Shown here one piece after another: positions 28,128 through 39,529 of a stretch of 64,000 nucleotides of DNA. Position 1 is the first letter of the stretch. Each line of letters begins with the position of its first letter. The stretch is taken from contig NZ_CP017886.1 of NCBI RefSeq assembly GCF_001874645.1, positions 3,472,001 through 3,536,000 of the forward strand. Reading direction: 5' to 3'. A program made the position numbers and the translations under genes. The notes beneath the pieces were generated by a model. That model did no database searches, had not been told where the DNA came from, and saw only the letters and a program-made list of their open reading frames with translations. Origin of the DNA: Pseudomonas frederiksbergensis (GTDB taxonomy: Bacteria; Pseudomonadota; Gammaproteobacteria; Pseudomonadales; Pseudomonadaceae).

Positions 28128-29351
28128 TTACGCGCGTTCCTTGTAGGCCTTCAGCGCCTTAAGCCGTTCGCGCTTGAGCGCCTCACCCAGTTCCGGGCCT
28201 TTGAATCCCTGCTCCAGCAATGGTTGAACCGCCACGGTGCGTGCGGCGGTCGCCGCGCCTCGCAAATAATCTGCTTGTGGATAACTTCTCTGCTCAAGGC
28301 CTTTGCGGCCCCGAGCGTCCATTTCGCAGGCTTTGATGAACTCTTCAAAGCGCTGCGGCCGTCGGTAAACGTCGAAGCTTTGCAGTAACTCCAGCAATGT
28401 CGACGGCTTCAGCTCCAGCGCGCGATGACCATGGGTGTGGTATTCGCCCACCAGCAATGCCAGTTCCTGGCAGTCGCGCGGGGCCTTGAAGCGTTCGTTG
28501 ACCGCTTTGATCAGCTTCAGGCCCTTGTGCTCGTGAGCGATGTGTCTGGGCCACTGGCTCTCAGGTGTCAGGCCTTTGCCCAGATCATGCAGCAGGCAGG
28601 CCCAGCGCACGGTTAGCGGTTGTTTGTGCAGGGCGGCCTGCTCGAGAACGCTCAGGGTGTGCACGCCGCTGTCGATTTCCGGGTGATGGGCTTCGGGCTG
28701 CGGTACGCCGAACAGCGCGTCAATCTCGGGAATCAGGATTTTCAGGGCGCCACAGTCACGCAAAACCTGGATAAATACTTGCGGCTGATCCTCCATCAGG
28801 GCGCGGGATATTTCTTTCCAGCTGCGTTCTGCGGTCAGGGCTTCAAGCTCACCTGATTCGCTGAGCTGGCGCATCAGCTCCAGGGTCTCGGGGGCTACCG
28901 TGAACCCGAGACCGGCATAGCGCGCGGCGAAACGGGCAACGCGCAGAACACGCAGAGGATCTTCGGCGAACGCGGGGGATACGTGACGAAGCAGGCGTGC
29001 TTCAAGATCGTGCTGGCCGTGATACGGATCGGTCAATTGACCGTGATCGTCTTCGGCCATGGCGTTGATCGTCAGATCGCGACGAATCAGGTCTTCTTCC
29101 AGGGTGACTTCCGGGCTGGCATGGAAGGTGAAACCGCCGTAGCCGCGTCCGCTTTTGCGTTCGGTGCGGGCAAGCGCGTATTCCTCACCGCTTTTGGGGT
29201 GAAGGAATACCGGGAAATCGGCGCCTACCGGGCGATAGCCCTTGGCGAGCATTTCTTCGGTGCTGGCGCCCACCACCACCCAGTCGATGTCGGTAACAGG
29301 CTTGCCGAGCAGGCGATCACGGACCGCGCCGCCGACTTTATAAATCTGCAT
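28128..29351 (-). CDS. cca: CCA-adding tRNA nucleotidyltransferase with HD domain
   Basis: The 407-residue protein has the class II nucleotidyltransferase head [10 protein letters not shown] with the catalytic pair Asp21 and Asp23 (DID), the RRD segment [12 protein letters not shown], and a C-terminal HD phosphohydrolase domain ([11 protein letters not shown]). It adds or repairs the CCA tail of tRNA; the HD domain gives phosphatase and phosphodiesterase activity in gammaproteobacterial enzymes. It is a single gene converging on folK. Confidence 0.96.
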   Translation of the reverse strand: MQIYKVGGAVRDRLLGKPVTDIDWVVVGASTEEMLAKGYRPVGADFPVFLHPKSGEEYALARTERKSGRGYGGFTFHASPEVTLEEDLIRRDLTINAMAEDDHGQLTDPYHGQHDLEARLLRHVSPAFAEDPLRVLRVARFAARYAGLGFTVAPETLELMRQLSESGELEALTAERSWKEISRALMEDQPQVFIQVLRDCGALKILIPEIDALFGVPQPEAHHPEIDSGVHTLSVLEQAALHKQPLTVRWACLLHDLGKGLTPESQWPRHIAHEHKGLKLIKAVNERFKAPRDCQELALLVGEYHTHGHRALELKPSTLLELLQSFDVYRRPQRFEEFIKACEMDARGRKGLEQRSYPQADYLRGAATAARTVAVQPLLEQGFKGPELGEALKRERLKALKAYKERA

Positions 29352-29414
29352 AAAAAACCTCCGTTAGCCCGACAGGATAACCCTTGCGTCGAACTTTCGG
29401 AGGTCCGGGTGACA

Positions 29415-30977
29415 TCAAAGATGAATGACGGCGAGGTCCATCCGAGCGTATTCGCCCTCGCTATGCTCGCCTCTGGGCGGGACATGATGGGTTTTCATGA
29501 TCTGGTCGCCTTGCAGGGTTTCCAGGTGAATATCGAAGCCCCAGAGGCGGTGCAGGTGCTTGAGCACTTCCTCGGTGGAGTCCGCGAGTGGTTTGCGATC
29601 ATGTTGCTGATGGCGCAGTGTCAGCGAGCGATCGCCGCGACGGTCGATGCTGTAGATCTGTATGTTCGGTTCGCGGTTACCCAGGTTGTACTGCGCTGCC
29701 AGGGTTTCACGAATGGTTCGATATCCTTCTTCGTCATGAATGGCTGGCACCAACAGGTCGTCCTTCTGGTCGTCATCGAGAATGCTGAACAGTTTCAGGT
29801 CACGAATCACTTTGGGTGACAGGTACTGCAGAATGAAGCTTTCGTCCTTGAAGCTGCTCATGGCGAACTTGATGCTCGACAGCCAGTCGGTCCCGGCGAT
29901 GTCAGGGAACCAGCGGTAATCCTCTTCAGTGGGCGTTTCGCACATGCGTCGAATGTCACGGTACATGGCAAAGCCCAGGGTGTAGGGGTTGATGCCGCTG
30001 TAGTACGGGCTGTCGAAGCCTGGCTGGAAGACCACGCTGGTGTGTGACGTCAGAAACTCCATCATGAAGCCGTCGGTCACCAGACCCTCGTCGTACAGGT
30101 CGTTCATCAGGGTGTAGTGCCAGAACGTCGCCCAGCCCTCGTTCATGACCTGAGTCTGACGCTGTGGATAAAAGTACTGCGCGATCTTGCGCACGATCCG
30201 TACGATTTCCCGTTGCCATGGCTCCAGCAGCGGGGCGTGCTTTTCGATGAAGTAGAGGATGTTCTCCTGCGGTTCTGCCGGAAAGCGTGCGTTGTCCTTC
30301 TCGTTGTACTTGTCTGCGCCTTTTGGAATGGTGCGCCACAGGTCGTTGATCTGCTTTTGCAGGTGTTCTTCACGATCCTTTTGCCGACGCCGCTCTTCTT
30401 CCGCGGAAATCGGGTAAGGGCGTTTGTAGCGGTCGACACCGTAGTTCATCAGGGCATGACAGGAGTCCAGCAGGTCTTCCACGGCATCGATGCCATGGCG
30501 CTCCTCGCATTGCATGATGTACTGCTTGGCGAACACCAGGTAATCGATGATCGAGCTGGCGTCGGTCCAGGTGCGGAACAGGTAGTTGCCCTTGAAAAAG
30601 CTGTTGTGGCCGTAGCAGGCGTGGGCCACCACCAATGCCTGCATGCAGATGGTGTTTTCTTCCATCAGGTAGGCGATGCACGGGTCCGAGTTGATCACGA
30701 TCTCGTAGGCCAGCCCCATCTGGCCGCGACTGTAGGACTTCTCGGTACTGAGGAAGTGTTTGCCATAGGACCAGTGGTGATAACCCAGTGGCATGCCGAC
30801 GGAGGCGTAGGCGTCCATCATCTGCTCGGCGGTAATCACCTCAATCTGGTTGGGGTAGGTATCCAGCGCGTAGCGGGCCGCAATACGGCTGATTTCCCGG
30901 TCGTAGGCCTGGATCAGCTCGAACGTCCATTCCGAGCCGGTGGATATAGGTTGGCGCTTCTGCTCTTTGGCGGTCAT
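29415..30977 (-). CDS. SpoVR-family protein (YcgB-like)
   Basis: The 520-residue protein is a full-length SpoVR/YcgB member, with conserved stretches [31 protein letters not shown] and [20 protein letters not shown]. The biochemical role is not known; the family is linked to spore cortex formation in Bacillus and to stationary-phase stress in Proteobacteria. Its start overlaps the stop of the DUF444 gene by four bases, so it is the third gene of the prkA-yeaH-spoVR operon. The conserved His and Glu residues (HACYGH, NEGWA) suggest a metal site, which is my inference. Confidence 0.93.
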   Translation of the reverse strand: MTAKEQKRQPISTGSEWTFELIQAYDREISRIAARYALDTYPNQIEVITAEQMMDAYASVGMPLGYHHWSYGKHFLSTEKSYSRGQMGLAYEIVINSDPCIAYLMEENTICMQALVVAHACYGHNSFFKGNYLFRTWTDASSIIDYLVFAKQYIMQCEERHGIDAVEDLLDSCHALMNYGVDRYKRPYPISAEEERRRQKDREEHLQKQINDLWRTIPKGADKYNEKDNARFPAEPQENILYFIEKHAPLLEPWQREIVRIVRKIAQYFYPQRQTQVMNEGWATFWHYTLMNDLYDEGLVTDGFMMEFLTSHTSVVFQPGFDSPYYSGINPYTLGFAMYRDIRRMCETPTEEDYRWFPDIAGTDWLSSIKFAMSSFKDESFILQYLSPKVIRDLKLFSILDDDQKDDLLVPAIHDEEGYRTIRETLAAQYNLGNREPNIQIYSIDRRGDRSLTLRHQQHDRKPLADSTEEVLKHLHRLWGFDIHLETLQGDQIMKTHHVPPRGEHSEGEYARMDLAVIHL

Positions 30978-32245
30978 GTCACTAACCTGCGCTGGAAGAG
31001 TTCACGGAAGACCGGATAAATATCCCCGGCCGAAACCAGCTGCTGCTGGGCGAACGTATCGGAAAAGGCTTCGCTGATACGCTCGTATTCGTACCACAGG
31101 GCCTGGTGTTCGCGAGGGGTAATCTCCACATAAGTGTAGTACTGCACGAACGGCATGATCTGGTTGATCAGAATGTCACGGCAGATCGGCGAGTCATCGT
31201 TCCAGTTATCGCCGTCGGAAGCCTGCGCGGCGTAAATGTTCCAGTCGTTGCTCGGATAACGCTCGGCCATGATCTCCTGCATCAGTTTGAGGGCGCTGGA
31301 AACGATGGTGCCGCCGGTTTCGCGAGAGTAGAAGAACTCTTCCTCATCGACTTCCCGGGCGCTGGTGTGGTGGCGGATGAACACCACATCGATTTTCTCG
31401 TAGTTACGCTTGAGGAACAGGTACAGCAGGATGAAGAACCGTTTGGCGATGTCCTTGGTGGCCTGGGTCATGGAGCCGGAAACGTCCATCAGGCAGAACA
31501 TTACCGCCTTGGAGCTGGGGTTGGGCTGCTTGATCAGCAGGTTGTACTTGAGGTCGAAGGTGTCAAGAAATGGAATCCGGTTGATGCGCGCACTCAAACG
31601 CTCGATTTCTGCCTCGATTTCCTGAATATCGCCGAAGTTGTCTGGTTCTTCCTGTTTAAGTCGTGCCAGTTCCTCTTTCGCTACCCGCAGTTTCTCCCGG
31701 CTGCTGCCTGATAGCGCGATGCGCCGTGCATGGGCCGAGCGCAGGGTGCGGATGATATTGATCCGCGAAGGGTTGCCTTCGTTGCTGATGCCGGCGCGCA
31801 CGGTTTTGAAGGTGTCGGTGCCGCTCAGGTTGCGCTTGACCAGGTTCGGCAACTCCAGGTCCTCGAACATGAATTCGAGAAATTCCTCCTGAGTGATCTG
31901 GAAGACAAACTCGTCCATGCCCTCGCCGGAGTTGCCGGCCTTGCCTGGACCTCTGCCGCCGCCACCTCCCGGCGGACGAGCAATATGCTCACCGCTGGTG
32001 AACTCCTTGTTGCCGGGATGCACGATGGTCTGTTTGCCACCACGGCCATGGTGAAGCACCGGTTCGTCGATATCGCGGCCGGGAATGCTGATCTGCTCGC
32101 CGTGTTCCATATCGGTAATGGAGCGCCGGCTGACCGCCTCTTCGACGGCCTTCTTGATGTGATCACGGTAACGCCGAAGAAACCGCTGACGGTTTACCGT
32201 GCTCTTGTTCTTGCCATTGAGACGTCGGTCGATCACATAGCTCAT
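30974..32245 (-). CDS. yeaH: YeaH/YhbH family protein (DUF444), von Willebrand A-like
   Basis: The 423-residue protein has the DUF444 pattern. The N-terminus [20 protein letters not shown] is basic. A glycine- and arginine-rich linker (about 80-105, [15 protein letters not shown]) follows. A C-terminal VWA-like domain has the metal-site motif [15 protein letters not shown]. It works with the PrkA kinase in stress and nitrogen-starvation responses by association; no enzymatic activity is established. It lies between prkA and spoVR. Confidence 0.92.
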   Translation of the reverse strand: MSYVIDRRLNGKNKSTVNRQRFLRRYRDHIKKAVEEAVSRRSITDMEHGEQISIPGRDIDEPVLHHGRGGKQTIVHPGNKEFTSGEHIARPPGGGGGRGPGKAGNSGEGMDEFVFQITQEEFLEFMFEDLELPNLVKRNLSGTDTFKTVRAGISNEGNPSRINIIRTLRSAHARRIALSGSSREKLRVAKEELARLKQEEPDNFGDIQEIEAEIERLSARINRIPFLDTFDLKYNLLIKQPNPSSKAVMFCLMDVSGSMTQATKDIAKRFFILLYLFLKRNYEKIDVVFIRHHTSAREVDEEEFFYSRETGGTIVSSALKLMQEIMAERYPSNDWNIYAAQASDGDNWNDDSPICRDILINQIMPFVQYYTYVEITPREHQALWYEYERISEAFSDTFAQQQLVSAGDIYPVFRELFQRRLVT

Positions 32246-32308
32246 GACTGCTCCTTAGAAGCTGCCTTGAGAAATCGCGAGCAAGTCTGGCTGTATTGGG
32301 CACGGGGG

Positions 32309-32332
32309 AGGAGGCGCGATCTTGCGCCTCCT
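32309..32332. repeat. perfect hairpin in the prkA-yeaH gap
   Basis: The nine-base arms AGGAGGCGC and GCGCCTCCT surround a six-base loop. No T run follows on the minus strand, so it looks less like a terminator than an RNA-stabilising or processing hairpin between prkA and yeaH. The remaining 180 bases of the gap show no gene. Confidence 0.7.
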
Positions 32333-32453
32333 GTACCACCTGCGCGTTGCCTGGGCTTCGCTGTCGATTTCCAAACACCTTCCTGAAACCTGTGTAACAG
32401 AAATTTGTCATGCAGGCTCCGGGCTAACGACAACCGGTCTGACCGGCAGCGGG

Positions 32454-34376
32454 TTACTGCGATTTCCTGACCCGCAGGTACCACTCGGAGAGCAGTCGTA
32501 CCTGTTTGTCGGTGTAGCCGCGCTCGACCATCCGTGTAACGAAGTCGTTGTGTTTCTGTTGGTCCTCTTTGCTGGCCTTGGCGTTGAAGCTGATGACCGG
32601 CAGCAGATCCTCGGTGTTCGAGAACATTTTCTTCTCGATGACCACCCGCAGCTTCTCGTAGCTGAGCCAGGTCGGATTCTTGCCGTTGTTGTTGGCCCGG
32701 GCACGCAGGACGAAGTTGACGATTTCGTTGCGGAAATCCTTCGGATTGCTGATGCCCGCCGGTTTCTCGATTTTTTCCAGCTCTTCGTTGAGGGCTACAC
32801 GGTTGAGGATCTCGCCGGTTTCCGGATCGCGGTATTCCTGATCCTGAATCCAGAAGTCCGCGTAGAGCACATAGCGGTCGAAGATGTTTTGCCCGTACTC
32901 GCTGTAGGACTCCAGGTAGGCGGTCTGGATTTCCTTGCCGATGAACTCGATATAGCGCGGCGCCAGGTACTCTTTCAGGAAGCGCAGATAGCGCTCGCGG
33001 GTTTCCGCCTGGAACTGTTCCTGTTCGATCTGTTGTTCCAGCACATAGAGCAGATGCACAGGGTTGGCGGCGATTTCATGCGGGTCGAAGTTGAAGACTT
33101 TCGACAGGATCTTGAAGGCAAACCGGGTCGAAAGACCGTTCATGCCTTCGTCGACGCCCGCGGTGTCGCGGTATTCCTGGATCGACTTGGCCTTCGGATC
33201 GGTGTCCTTGAGGTTCTCGCCGTCATACACCCGCATTTTCGAGTAGATGTTCGAGTTTTCCGGCTCTTTGAGGCGCGAGAGCACGGTGAACTGAGCGAGC
33301 ATCTTGAGGGTATCGGGTGCACAGTGAGCCTTGGCCAGGGAGCTGTTGAACAGCAGCTTGTCGTAGATCTTCACTTCGTCGCTGACCCGCAGGCAGTACG
33401 GCACTTTGACAATGTAGATCCGGTCGATGAAGGCTTCGTTGTTCTTGTTGTTGCGGAAGGTGTGCCACTCCGATTCGTTGGAGTGCGCCAGCAGGATCCC
33501 GGTAAACGGAATCGCGCCCAGGCCTTCGGTACTGTTGTAGTTGCCTTCCTGGGTGGCGGTCAGCAATGGGTGCAGCACCTTGATCGGTGCCTTGAACATT
33601 TCGACGAATTCCATCAGGCCCTGGTTGGAGCGGCAGAGTGCGCCCGAGTAACTGTAGGCGTCAGCGTCGTTCTGCGGGAATTCTTCCAGTTTGCGAATAT
33701 CGACCTTGCCCACCAGCGCCGAGATGTCCTGGTTGTTTTCATCGCCTGGTTCGGTCTTGGCTACGGCGATCTGGTTGAGGATCGACGGGTAGAGTTTGAC
33801 CACCCGGAACTGGCTGATATCGCCACCGAATTCGGCCAGACGTTTGGTTGCCCAGGGCGACATGATGGTGTTCAGGTAGCGCCGCGGAATGCCGAAATCC
33901 TCTTCGAGGATCGCACCATCCTCGGTGGCGTTGAACAGCCCCAGCGGAGACTCGAACACCGGAGAGCCCTTGATGGCATAGAAGGGCACTTTTTCGATCA
34001 GCTGTTTGAGCTTCTCGGCCAGGGACGATTTACCGCCGCCGACGGGGCCGAGCAGGTAGAGGATCTGTTTCTTCTCTTCCAGGCCCTGAGCTGCATGGCG
34101 GAAGTAGGAGACGATCTGGTCGATGCATTCTTCCATACCGTGGAAGTCTTCAAAGGCCGGATACCGACGGATCACCTTGTTGGAAAAGATGCGTGACAGT
34201 CTCGAGTTGGTCGAGGTGTCCAGCAGTTCGGGTTCGCCGATTGCCAGCAGTAGACGCTCGGCTGCGGATGCGTAAGCGCTGCGGTCCTTTTTGCACAGTT
34301 CGAGATACTCCTGCAGAGAGAGCTCTTCCTGCCGTGTGGACTCGAAGCGTTGTTGGAAGTGGCTAAAGATACTCAT
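32454..34376 (-). CDS. prkA: PrkA-family serine protein kinase
   Basis: The 640-residue protein has an N-terminal AAA-like ATPase domain with Walker A LLGPVGGGKSSLAEKL (about residues 108-123) and a C-terminal PrkA domain. It matches YeaG/PrkA in length and in segments such as YPAFEDFHGMEECIDQIVSYF and LLAHSNESEWHTFRNNKNNEAFIDRIYIVKVPYCLR. The family phosphorylates proteins in stationary phase and stress; AAA protease-like activity has been proposed in Bacillus. It is the first gene of prkA-yeaH-spoVR. The 284-base region upstream (34377-34660) holds its promoter, but I could not read a convincing sigma-54 or sigma-70 site there. Confidence 0.95.
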   Translation of the reverse strand: MSIFSHFQQRFESTRQEELSLQEYLELCKKDRSAYASAAERLLLAIGEPELLDTSTNSRLSRIFSNKVIRRYPAFEDFHGMEECIDQIVSYFRHAAQGLEEKKQILYLLGPVGGGKSSLAEKLKQLIEKVPFYAIKGSPVFESPLGLFNATEDGAILEEDFGIPRRYLNTIMSPWATKRLAEFGGDISQFRVVKLYPSILNQIAVAKTEPGDENNQDISALVGKVDIRKLEEFPQNDADAYSYSGALCRSNQGLMEFVEMFKAPIKVLHPLLTATQEGNYNSTEGLGAIPFTGILLAHSNESEWHTFRNNKNNEAFIDRIYIVKVPYCLRVSDEVKIYDKLLFNSSLAKAHCAPDTLKMLAQFTVLSRLKEPENSNIYSKMRVYDGENLKDTDPKAKSIQEYRDTAGVDEGMNGLSTRFAFKILSKVFNFDPHEIAANPVHLLYVLEQQIEQEQFQAETRERYLRFLKEYLAPRYIEFIGKEIQTAYLESYSEYGQNIFDRYVLYADFWIQDQEYRDPETGEILNRVALNEELEKIEKPAGISNPKDFRNEIVNFVLRARANNNGKNPTWLSYEKLRVVIEKKMFSNTEDLLPVISFNAKASKEDQQKHNDFVTRMVERGYTDKQVRLLSEWYLRVRKSQ

Positions 34377-34660
34377 GACGTCACCTCGCTCGATACGTGG
34401 AGCCGACGTCGGATCAGTCAGTGGATGCTGGCAAGCAACTGAAAGTGCAGCTGCCTTTTACCCCCCTGAACACCTTCAAAGCTATCAACCCTGAAAGCTA
34501 CTCCCGATGATCCGCGCGCCGGTGTACCGGCTCTCCCCTGTTTTGGATGGCCTGAGGCTAAGGATAGTTCGGAATCCGCAAGGTAAAGGGGCAATGCGTA
34601 ATTTGTTATGACTGACCGTTCGTCAGCCCACGGCGGGCGTGGGCTAGAGCGGGTAAAAAA

Positions 34661-34990
34661 TTATTCGGAAGTGCCTTGCGCCGTTTCCGAAGGATAAGTT
34701 GTACGCCATAGCTCGAATCCACCGTCCATGCTGTAGACGTCGGAAAAGCCCTGGCTGACCAGATACGCCGCGGCACCCTGGCTGGAATTGCCGTGATAGC
34801 AGACCACCACGGTCGGTGCATCGAGGTCAGCGGCGGCGATGAAAGCGTGCAGGGAATGATTGTCCAGATGCTTCGAGCCGCGAATGTGCAGCGCGGCAAA
34901 GGTTGCCGGATCGCGGACGTCGACCACCACGGCGCCTTGTTCGCGCAAGGCCTGGGCCTGGTCTGGGGGGATGCGTTTGAATTCGCTCAT
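34661..34990 (-). CDS. glpE: thiosulfate sulfurtransferase GlpE (single-domain rhodanese)
   Basis: The 109-residue rhodanese has the active-site loop VCYHGNSS with catalytic Cys64, matching E. coli GlpE (about 108 residues). It moves sulfane sulfur from thiosulfate to cyanide or to a thioredoxin-type acceptor in the cytoplasm. It lies just downstream of apaH on the same strand. A hairpin GCCCACG/CGTGGGC at 34626-34644 follows it without a T tail and may be a weak terminator. Confidence 0.93.
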   Translation of the reverse strand: MSEFKRIPPDQAQALREQGAVVVDVRDPATFAALHIRGSKHLDNHSLHAFIAAADLDAPTVVVCYHGNSSQGAAAYLVSQGFSDVYSMDGGFELWRTTYPSETAQGTSE

Positions 34991-35023
34991 GGCGGGCTCC
35001 TGTGACCTGGCTGAAAGCGCAGC

Positions 35024-35908
35024 CTAGCGCTTGGCGCTGGCCGACAATAGTTCGGGGGTAGTTGTTGAGGTGACGTGCGGCCTGGTGTGGCCCTGAGCAT
35101 CGCATTCGCAACGCAGGCGCTCGCCGGTGTCGACGTTCATCAAGGTCATCGAGCCGCCCCAGACGCAACCGGTGTCGAGGGCGAAGATGCCGGGTTCGTT
35201 ACATTTACCTTCGAGCGCTGCCCAATGGCCGAATATGATTTTCAGGCCGCGGGTCTTGCGTTCGTTGTGTGTAAACCATGGTGCGTAGCCCGGTTGCGCG
35301 GTGTCGAGGCCTTCCTTGCTCTTGAGATCAAGCTTGCCGTCGCTGGTGCAGAAGCGCATGCGGGTGAAGTAGTTGGTGATCACCCGCAGGCGGGTTACAC
35401 CTTTGAGGTCGCTGTCCCATTTCACCGGATCGTTACCGTACATGCCATCGAGGTAGAGCGCGATGCGGTTGTCGTCACGCAATGCTTCTTCGACTTCCCC
35501 GGCGCACTTCAAGGCTTTGCGCAGGGACCACTGCGGCGGTATGCCGGCATGGACCAGCGCAATACCGCGCTGTTCGTCGTAGTGCATGAGCTTTTGCTGG
35601 CGCAGCCACTCAAGCAGCTCCTTGCGATCCGGCGCTTCGAGGATTTCACGCAGGGTGTCGGCTTTCCTCAGGCGCTCGATGTTGTAACCGGCAGCCAGCA
35701 GGTGCAGGTCATGGTTGCCTAGTACGCACACCAGCGATTCACGGATGCTGTAGAGGAAGCGCAGGGTTTCCAGCGACTGCGGGCCACGGTTGACCAGATC
35801 GCCGACCAGCCACAAATGATCCTTTGCAGGGTCGAAGGCAACCCGCTTGAGCAGGCATTGCAGGGGTTCGAGGCAGCCTTGCAGGTCGCCGACGGCGTAC
35901 GTCGCCAT
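35024..35908 (-). CDS. apaH: diadenosine tetraphosphatase
   Basis: From the ATG at 35908 the protein is 294 residues and begins [12 protein letters not shown]. It has the metallophosphatase motifs [14 protein letters not shown] and GNHDLH. It hydrolyses Ap4A symmetrically to two ADP and so tunes the stress nucleotide Ap4A and RNA capping. The start overlaps the apaG stop by one base (TGATG). A longer in-frame extension upstream would run through apaG and is not real. Confidence 0.95.
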   Translation of the reverse strand: MATYAVGDLQGCLEPLQCLLKRVAFDPAKDHLWLVGDLVNRGPQSLETLRFLYSIRESLVCVLGNHDLHLLAAGYNIERLRKADTLREILEAPDRKELLEWLRQQKLMHYDEQRGIALVHAGIPPQWSLRKALKCAGEVEEALRDDNRIALYLDGMYGNDPVKWDSDLKGVTRLRVITNYFTRMRFCTSDGKLDLKSKEGLDTAQPGYAPWFTHNERKTRGLKIIFGHWAALEGKCNEPGIFALDTGCVWGGSMTLMNVDTGERLRCECDAQGHTRPHVTSTTTPELLSASAKR

Positions 35909-36288
35909 CAGTGCAGGGCTCCGGGCACCGCCAGGCGGAACGGCGCGATGATGGCGTCGAAGTGTTGACCGTCTTCGGCGAGCATTTGATAAGTCCCCTG
36001 CATGTTGCCAACGCGGGTAGTCATCACGGTGCCGCTGCTGTAGGTGTGGCTCTGGCCGACGCCGATCAGCGGTTGCTGACCCACCACGCCGGCACCGCGA
36101 ACCTCTTCGACATGCCCGTCTCCATCGGTAATCACCCAGTGCCGCGAGAGCAACTTGGCCGGTAGCAGGCCGTTGTTCTCTACGGTAATGGTGTAGGCGA
36201 AGGCAAAGCGGTTCTGCTCGGGTTGCGATTGTTCTGCCAGATAGCGGGTGACGACGCTGACATTGACCTGATAACGAGGATCGGACAT
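35908..36288 (-). CDS. apaG: ApaG/CorD protein
   Basis: The 126-residue protein has the DUF525 beta-sandwich pattern, with [28 protein letters not shown] and the late segment [12 protein letters not shown]. It is related to the FBA/p21-interacting fold; its role beside ApaH is not settled. It lies between ksgA and apaH, the conserved order in gammaproteobacteria. Confidence 0.94.
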   Translation of the reverse strand: MSDPRYQVNVSVVTRYLAEQSQPEQNRFAFAYTITVENNGLLPAKLLSRHWVITDGDGHVEEVRGAGVVGQQPLIGVGQSHTYSSGTVMTTRVGNMQGTYQMLAEDGQHFDAIIAPFRLAVPGALH

Positions 36289-36411
36289 GCAAGAGGCCTT
36301 AAAAGCAAAGCAGGGCGCGGGGCGTAACTGATTGAGGTCAGTCTAGGCCAAGTATCGGGTAGTAAACCAGAGACGAGCTCTTGTGTCCTACCCGATAGCG
36401 CTTCTGGGCTG

Positions 36412-37230
36412 TCAGATGTCGGCAGGTTGCTCGGTGACTTGTTCGCTGAGCTTGTCAGCCAGACGGACGAAGGCCGCCAGATCGAGCTGTTCTGGACGCA
36501 GGCTGCCATCGACGCCGGCGGCTTCGATTTCAGCATTGCTCAGCAGGGCTTTGAGGGTGTTGCGCAGGGTCTTGCGGCGCTGGTTGAAGGCTTCGCGAAC
36601 GACGCGCTCCAGCAAGCGATGGTCTTTGGCCGGGTGCGGCAGCACGGCATGCGGCACCAGGCGGACGATCGCCGAGTCGACTTTGGGTGGCGGGTTGAAC
36701 GCGCCAGGGCCGACGTTGAACAGGTGTTCGACCCGGCAGTGGTACTGAACCATGATCGACAGACGGCCCCAATCGCCACCACCAGGACCCGCCGCCAGAC
36801 GCTCGACCACTTCCTTTTGCAGCATGAAGTGCATGTCGCGGATGAGCCCTGCGTTGTTCAGCAGGTGGAAGATCAGCGGCGTGGAGATGTTGTACGGCAG
36901 GTTGCCGACCACGCGCAGGCTGTTGGGTGCGGCATTCAGGCTGTTGAAGTCGAACTTCAATGCATCGCCCTGGTGCAGGTTGAAATTGCTCTTGCCGGCG
37001 AATTGCTGGTTGAGGATCGGGATCAGGTCCTTGTCCAGTTCAACCACGTCCAGTTGCGCGCCGCTGTTGAGCAGGCCTTCGGTGAGCGCGCCCTGGCCCG
37101 GGCCGATTTCCAGCAGGCGGTCTTCTGCTTTGGCGTGAATGGAGCGCAGGATGCGGTCGATAACGCCGGCATCGTGCAGGAAATTCTGGCCGAAACGCTT
37201 GCGCGCCCGGTGTTGGTAATGCTCGGTCAT
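36412..37230 (-). CDS. ksgA: 16S rRNA dimethyladenosine transferase KsgA
   Basis: The 272-residue SAM-dependent methyltransferase has [12 protein letters not shown] at the N-terminus, the SAM motif [14 protein letters not shown] and the catalytic NLPYN. It dimethylates A1518 and A1519 of 16S rRNA late in 30S assembly. The alternative gene name rsmA must not be confused with the CsrA-like RsmA that RsmY binds. It overlaps pdxA by four bases. Confidence 0.97.
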   Translation of the reverse strand: MTEHYQHRARKRFGQNFLHDAGVIDRILRSIHAKAEDRLLEIGPGQGALTEGLLNSGAQLDVVELDKDLIPILNQQFAGKSNFNLHQGDALKFDFNSLNAAPNSLRVVGNLPYNISTPLIFHLLNNAGLIRDMHFMLQKEVVERLAAGPGGGDWGRLSIMVQYHCRVEHLFNVGPGAFNPPPKVDSAIVRLVPHAVLPHPAKDHRLLERVVREAFNQRRKTLRNTLKALLSNAEIEAAGVDGSLRPEQLDLAAFVRLADKLSEQVTEQPADI

Positions 37231-38216
37231 AAACGGGTCTCGGCCATCTGGTAGGCGGTTTCCAGGGCGACTTGCAGGCTGCCGGTGTCGATTTTTCCGC
37301 TGCCAGCCAAGTCCAGGGCAGTGCCGTGGTCGACTGAGGTGCGGATGATCGGCAAGCCGAGGGTCACGTTGACTGCCGCGCCGAAGCCTTTGTATTTCAG
37401 CACAGGCAGGCCCTGGTCGTGGTACATCGCCAGCACCGCGTCGCAGTGCTCCAGATATTTGGGGGTAAACAGAGTGTCAGCGGGCAGGGGACCACGCAGG
37501 TCCATGCCTTCAGCGCGCAGACGCTCCAGGGTTGGTTCAATGATGTCGATTTCTTCGTGGCCCAGGTGTCCGCCTTCGCCGGCATGCGGGTTGAGTCCGC
37601 AAACGAGGATGCGTGGCTGGGCGATGCCGAACTTTTGTTGCAGGTCGGTGTGCAGAATCCGCGTAACCCGCTCCAGGCGCTCAGGGGTGATCGCATCGGC
37701 AATCTCCCGCAACGGCAGGTGCGTGGTGACCAACGCGACCCGCAAGCCGCGTGTGGCGAGCATCATCACCACTTGCGGGGTGTGAGTCAGGTCTGCGAGG
37801 AACTCGGTGTGGCCGGAGAAGGCAATGCCTGACTCATTGATCACGCCTTTATGCACGGGGGCGGTGATCATTCCGGAGAAGTGCCCGTCCAGACATCCTT
37901 GGCCTGCGCGGGTCAGGGTTTCCAGGACAAAGGCGGCATTGGCCTTGTCCAGTTGACCGGCCGTGACCTTGGCGTTGAGCGGCGTATCCCAGACGTACAG
38001 GCTATTGGCGGGCGCCGGAACGTCCGGCCAATGGTCCGGTGTCACGGCCAGCAGATCAACGACCACTCCCAGTTGCGCGGCCCGCTCAAGGAGCAGGTCG
38101 CGGCTGGTAATGGCAATCAGGGGGTGTGGCTGGGCTTGCGAGGCGAGTAGCAGGCACAGGTCGGGACCTATGCCGGCCGGCTCGCCGGGTGTCAGCACAA
38201 AACGCTTGGGGCTCAC
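37227..38216 (-). CDS. pdxA: 4-hydroxythreonine-4-phosphate dehydrogenase
   Basis: The 329-residue protein starts with [16 protein letters not shown] and carries the metal-binding histidines in [23 protein letters not shown] and [15 protein letters not shown]. It acts in the DXP-dependent route to pyridoxal phosphate. It overlaps surA and ksgA by four bases each, so the lptD-surA-pdxA-ksgA-apaG-apaH series reads as one coupled operon. Confidence 0.97.
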   Translation of the reverse strand: MSPKRFVLTPGEPAGIGPDLCLLLASQAQPHPLIAITSRDLLLERAAQLGVVVDLLAVTPDHWPDVPAPANSLYVWDTPLNAKVTAGQLDKANAAFVLETLTRAGQGCLDGHFSGMITAPVHKGVINESGIAFSGHTEFLADLTHTPQVVMMLATRGLRVALVTTHLPLREIADAITPERLERVTRILHTDLQQKFGIAQPRILVCGLNPHAGEGGHLGHEEIDIIEPTLERLRAEGMDLRGPLPADTLFTPKYLEHCDAVLAMYHDQGLPVLKYKGFGAAVNVTLGLPIIRTSVDHGTALDLAGSGKIDTGSLQVALETAYQMAETRL

Positions 38217-39529
38217 TTCGCCGCCTGGTCGACGCCAGGGAGCTTGATTTCAACGTAGGCTTCGTCACGGATCTGACGCAACCAGGTTTGCAGCTCTTCG
38301 TCGTATTTGCGGTTACGCAGTACGGTCATTGCCTGCTGTTCACGAGCCTGGGCGGTGCTGTCGGTGGCACGGCGGCCAAGGACTTCCAGAACGTGCCAGC
38401 CATATTGAGTCTTGAACGGCTTGGACAGCTGACCTTGTTGGGTCTTGGCCATTACTTCGCGGAATTCCGGCACCAGCGCGTTCGGGTCGATCCAGTTTAG
38501 GTCGCCGCCGTTAAGGGCAGAGCCCGGGTCTTCGGAATAGCTTTTCGCCAGTTCAGCAAAGTCTTCGCCCGCAGAAATGCGCTCGTAGAGTTTCTGCGCC
38601 AGACGCTTGGTTTCTTCTTCGCTACGGATTTCGCTTGGTTTGATCAGGATGTGGCGAACGTGTACTTCGTCACGCACCTGATTGCCGCCACCGCGTTTCT
38701 CCAGCACTTTGAGGATGATGAAACCACCCGGTGTACGTGCCGGTTGGGTGATCTCACCCACTGACATCGCGCTCAGCTCACGGTCGAACGGAGGGGGCAG
38801 TTGAGCGGCTTTACGCCAGCCCATGTCGCCGCCTTCCAGTGCGTTGTCGCTCGCGGATTTGGCGATGGCCAGTTGAGAGAAGTCAGCACCCTGCTTGAGT
38901 TGCTGATAGATCTCCATGGCCTGACGCGCGGCATTCTGGATCGCTTCCGAATTGGCGCTCTCCGGTGTCCCGATCAGGATGTTGGCCAGGTGCAGTTCTT
39001 CAGAGAGCTGCACTTTGCCCAGGTCGGAGGCGAGGAAGTTTTTCACTTCCTGCTCGGACACCTGAATCCGTTCGGCCACACGACGCTGGCGAACACGGCT
39101 GATGATCATCTCGCGACGGATCTGGTCACGAGCATCGTCGTAAGACAGGCCGTCGTGAGTCAGTGCCGCACGGAACTGATCCACCGTCATGTTGTTGCGC
39201 TGGGCAATGGTGCCGACGGCCTGGTTCAGTTCTTCATCGGTAATGCGGATGCCGGAGCGTTCGCCGATCTGCAGCTGCAGGTTTTCGACGATCAGGCGTT
39301 CGAGCACCTGTTGTTCCAGTACGCCGGTTGGCGGTGTGCCGCCGCCGCGCTTGGCGATGGTTTGCTGAACTTCATGAACCCGCTGGTCCAACTGGCTCTG
39401 CATGACCACGTCGTTGTCGACGATGGCCACCACTTTGTCGATGGACTGTACCGCGGCGCTAGCCGCGGTACCCAGGAACAGCGCGCCCAACATCAGCGGG
39501 CGCAGACAATCAGAAAGCTTGGTCTTCAC
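38213..39529 (-). CDS. surA: periplasmic chaperone and peptidyl-prolyl isomerase SurA
   Basis: The 438-residue protein has a signal peptide (about 1-25), an N-terminal SurA chaperone domain, and two parvulin domains (about 180-280 and 290-390; the second begins [20 protein letters not shown]). It escorts outer-membrane proteins, including LptD, through the periplasm. It overlaps the end of lptD by 20 bases, consistent with co-expression of the chaperone and its client. Confidence 0.97.
   Translation of the reverse strand: MKTKLSDCLRPLMLGALFLGTAASAAVQSIDKVVAIVDNDVVMQSQLDQRVHEVQQTIAKRGGGTPPTGVLEQQVLERLIVENLQLQIGERSGIRITDEELNQAVGTIAQRNNMTVDQFRAALTHDGLSYDDARDQIRREMIISRVRQRRVAERIQVSEQEVKNFLASDLGKVQLSEELHLANILIGTPESANSEAIQNAARQAMEIYQQLKQGADFSQLAIAKSASDNALEGGDMGWRKAAQLPPPFDRELSAMSVGEITQPARTPGGFIILKVLEKRGGGNQVRDEVHVRHILIKPSEIRSEEETKRLAQKLYERISAGEDFAELAKSYSEDPGSALNGGDLNWIDPNALVPEFREVMAKTQQGQLSKPFKTQYGWHVLEVLGRRATDSTAQAREQQAMTVLRNRKYDEELQTWLRQIRDEAYVEIKLPGVDQAAK

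Noticed and set aside
32322..34196. 624-codon open frame opposite prkA
   Set aside because: Antisense to a well-recognised kinase; no motifs.
34377..34500. Possible sigma-54 promoter upstream of prkA
   Set aside because: The best GG/GC pair on the minus strand has wrong spacing and mismatches at the invariant bases.
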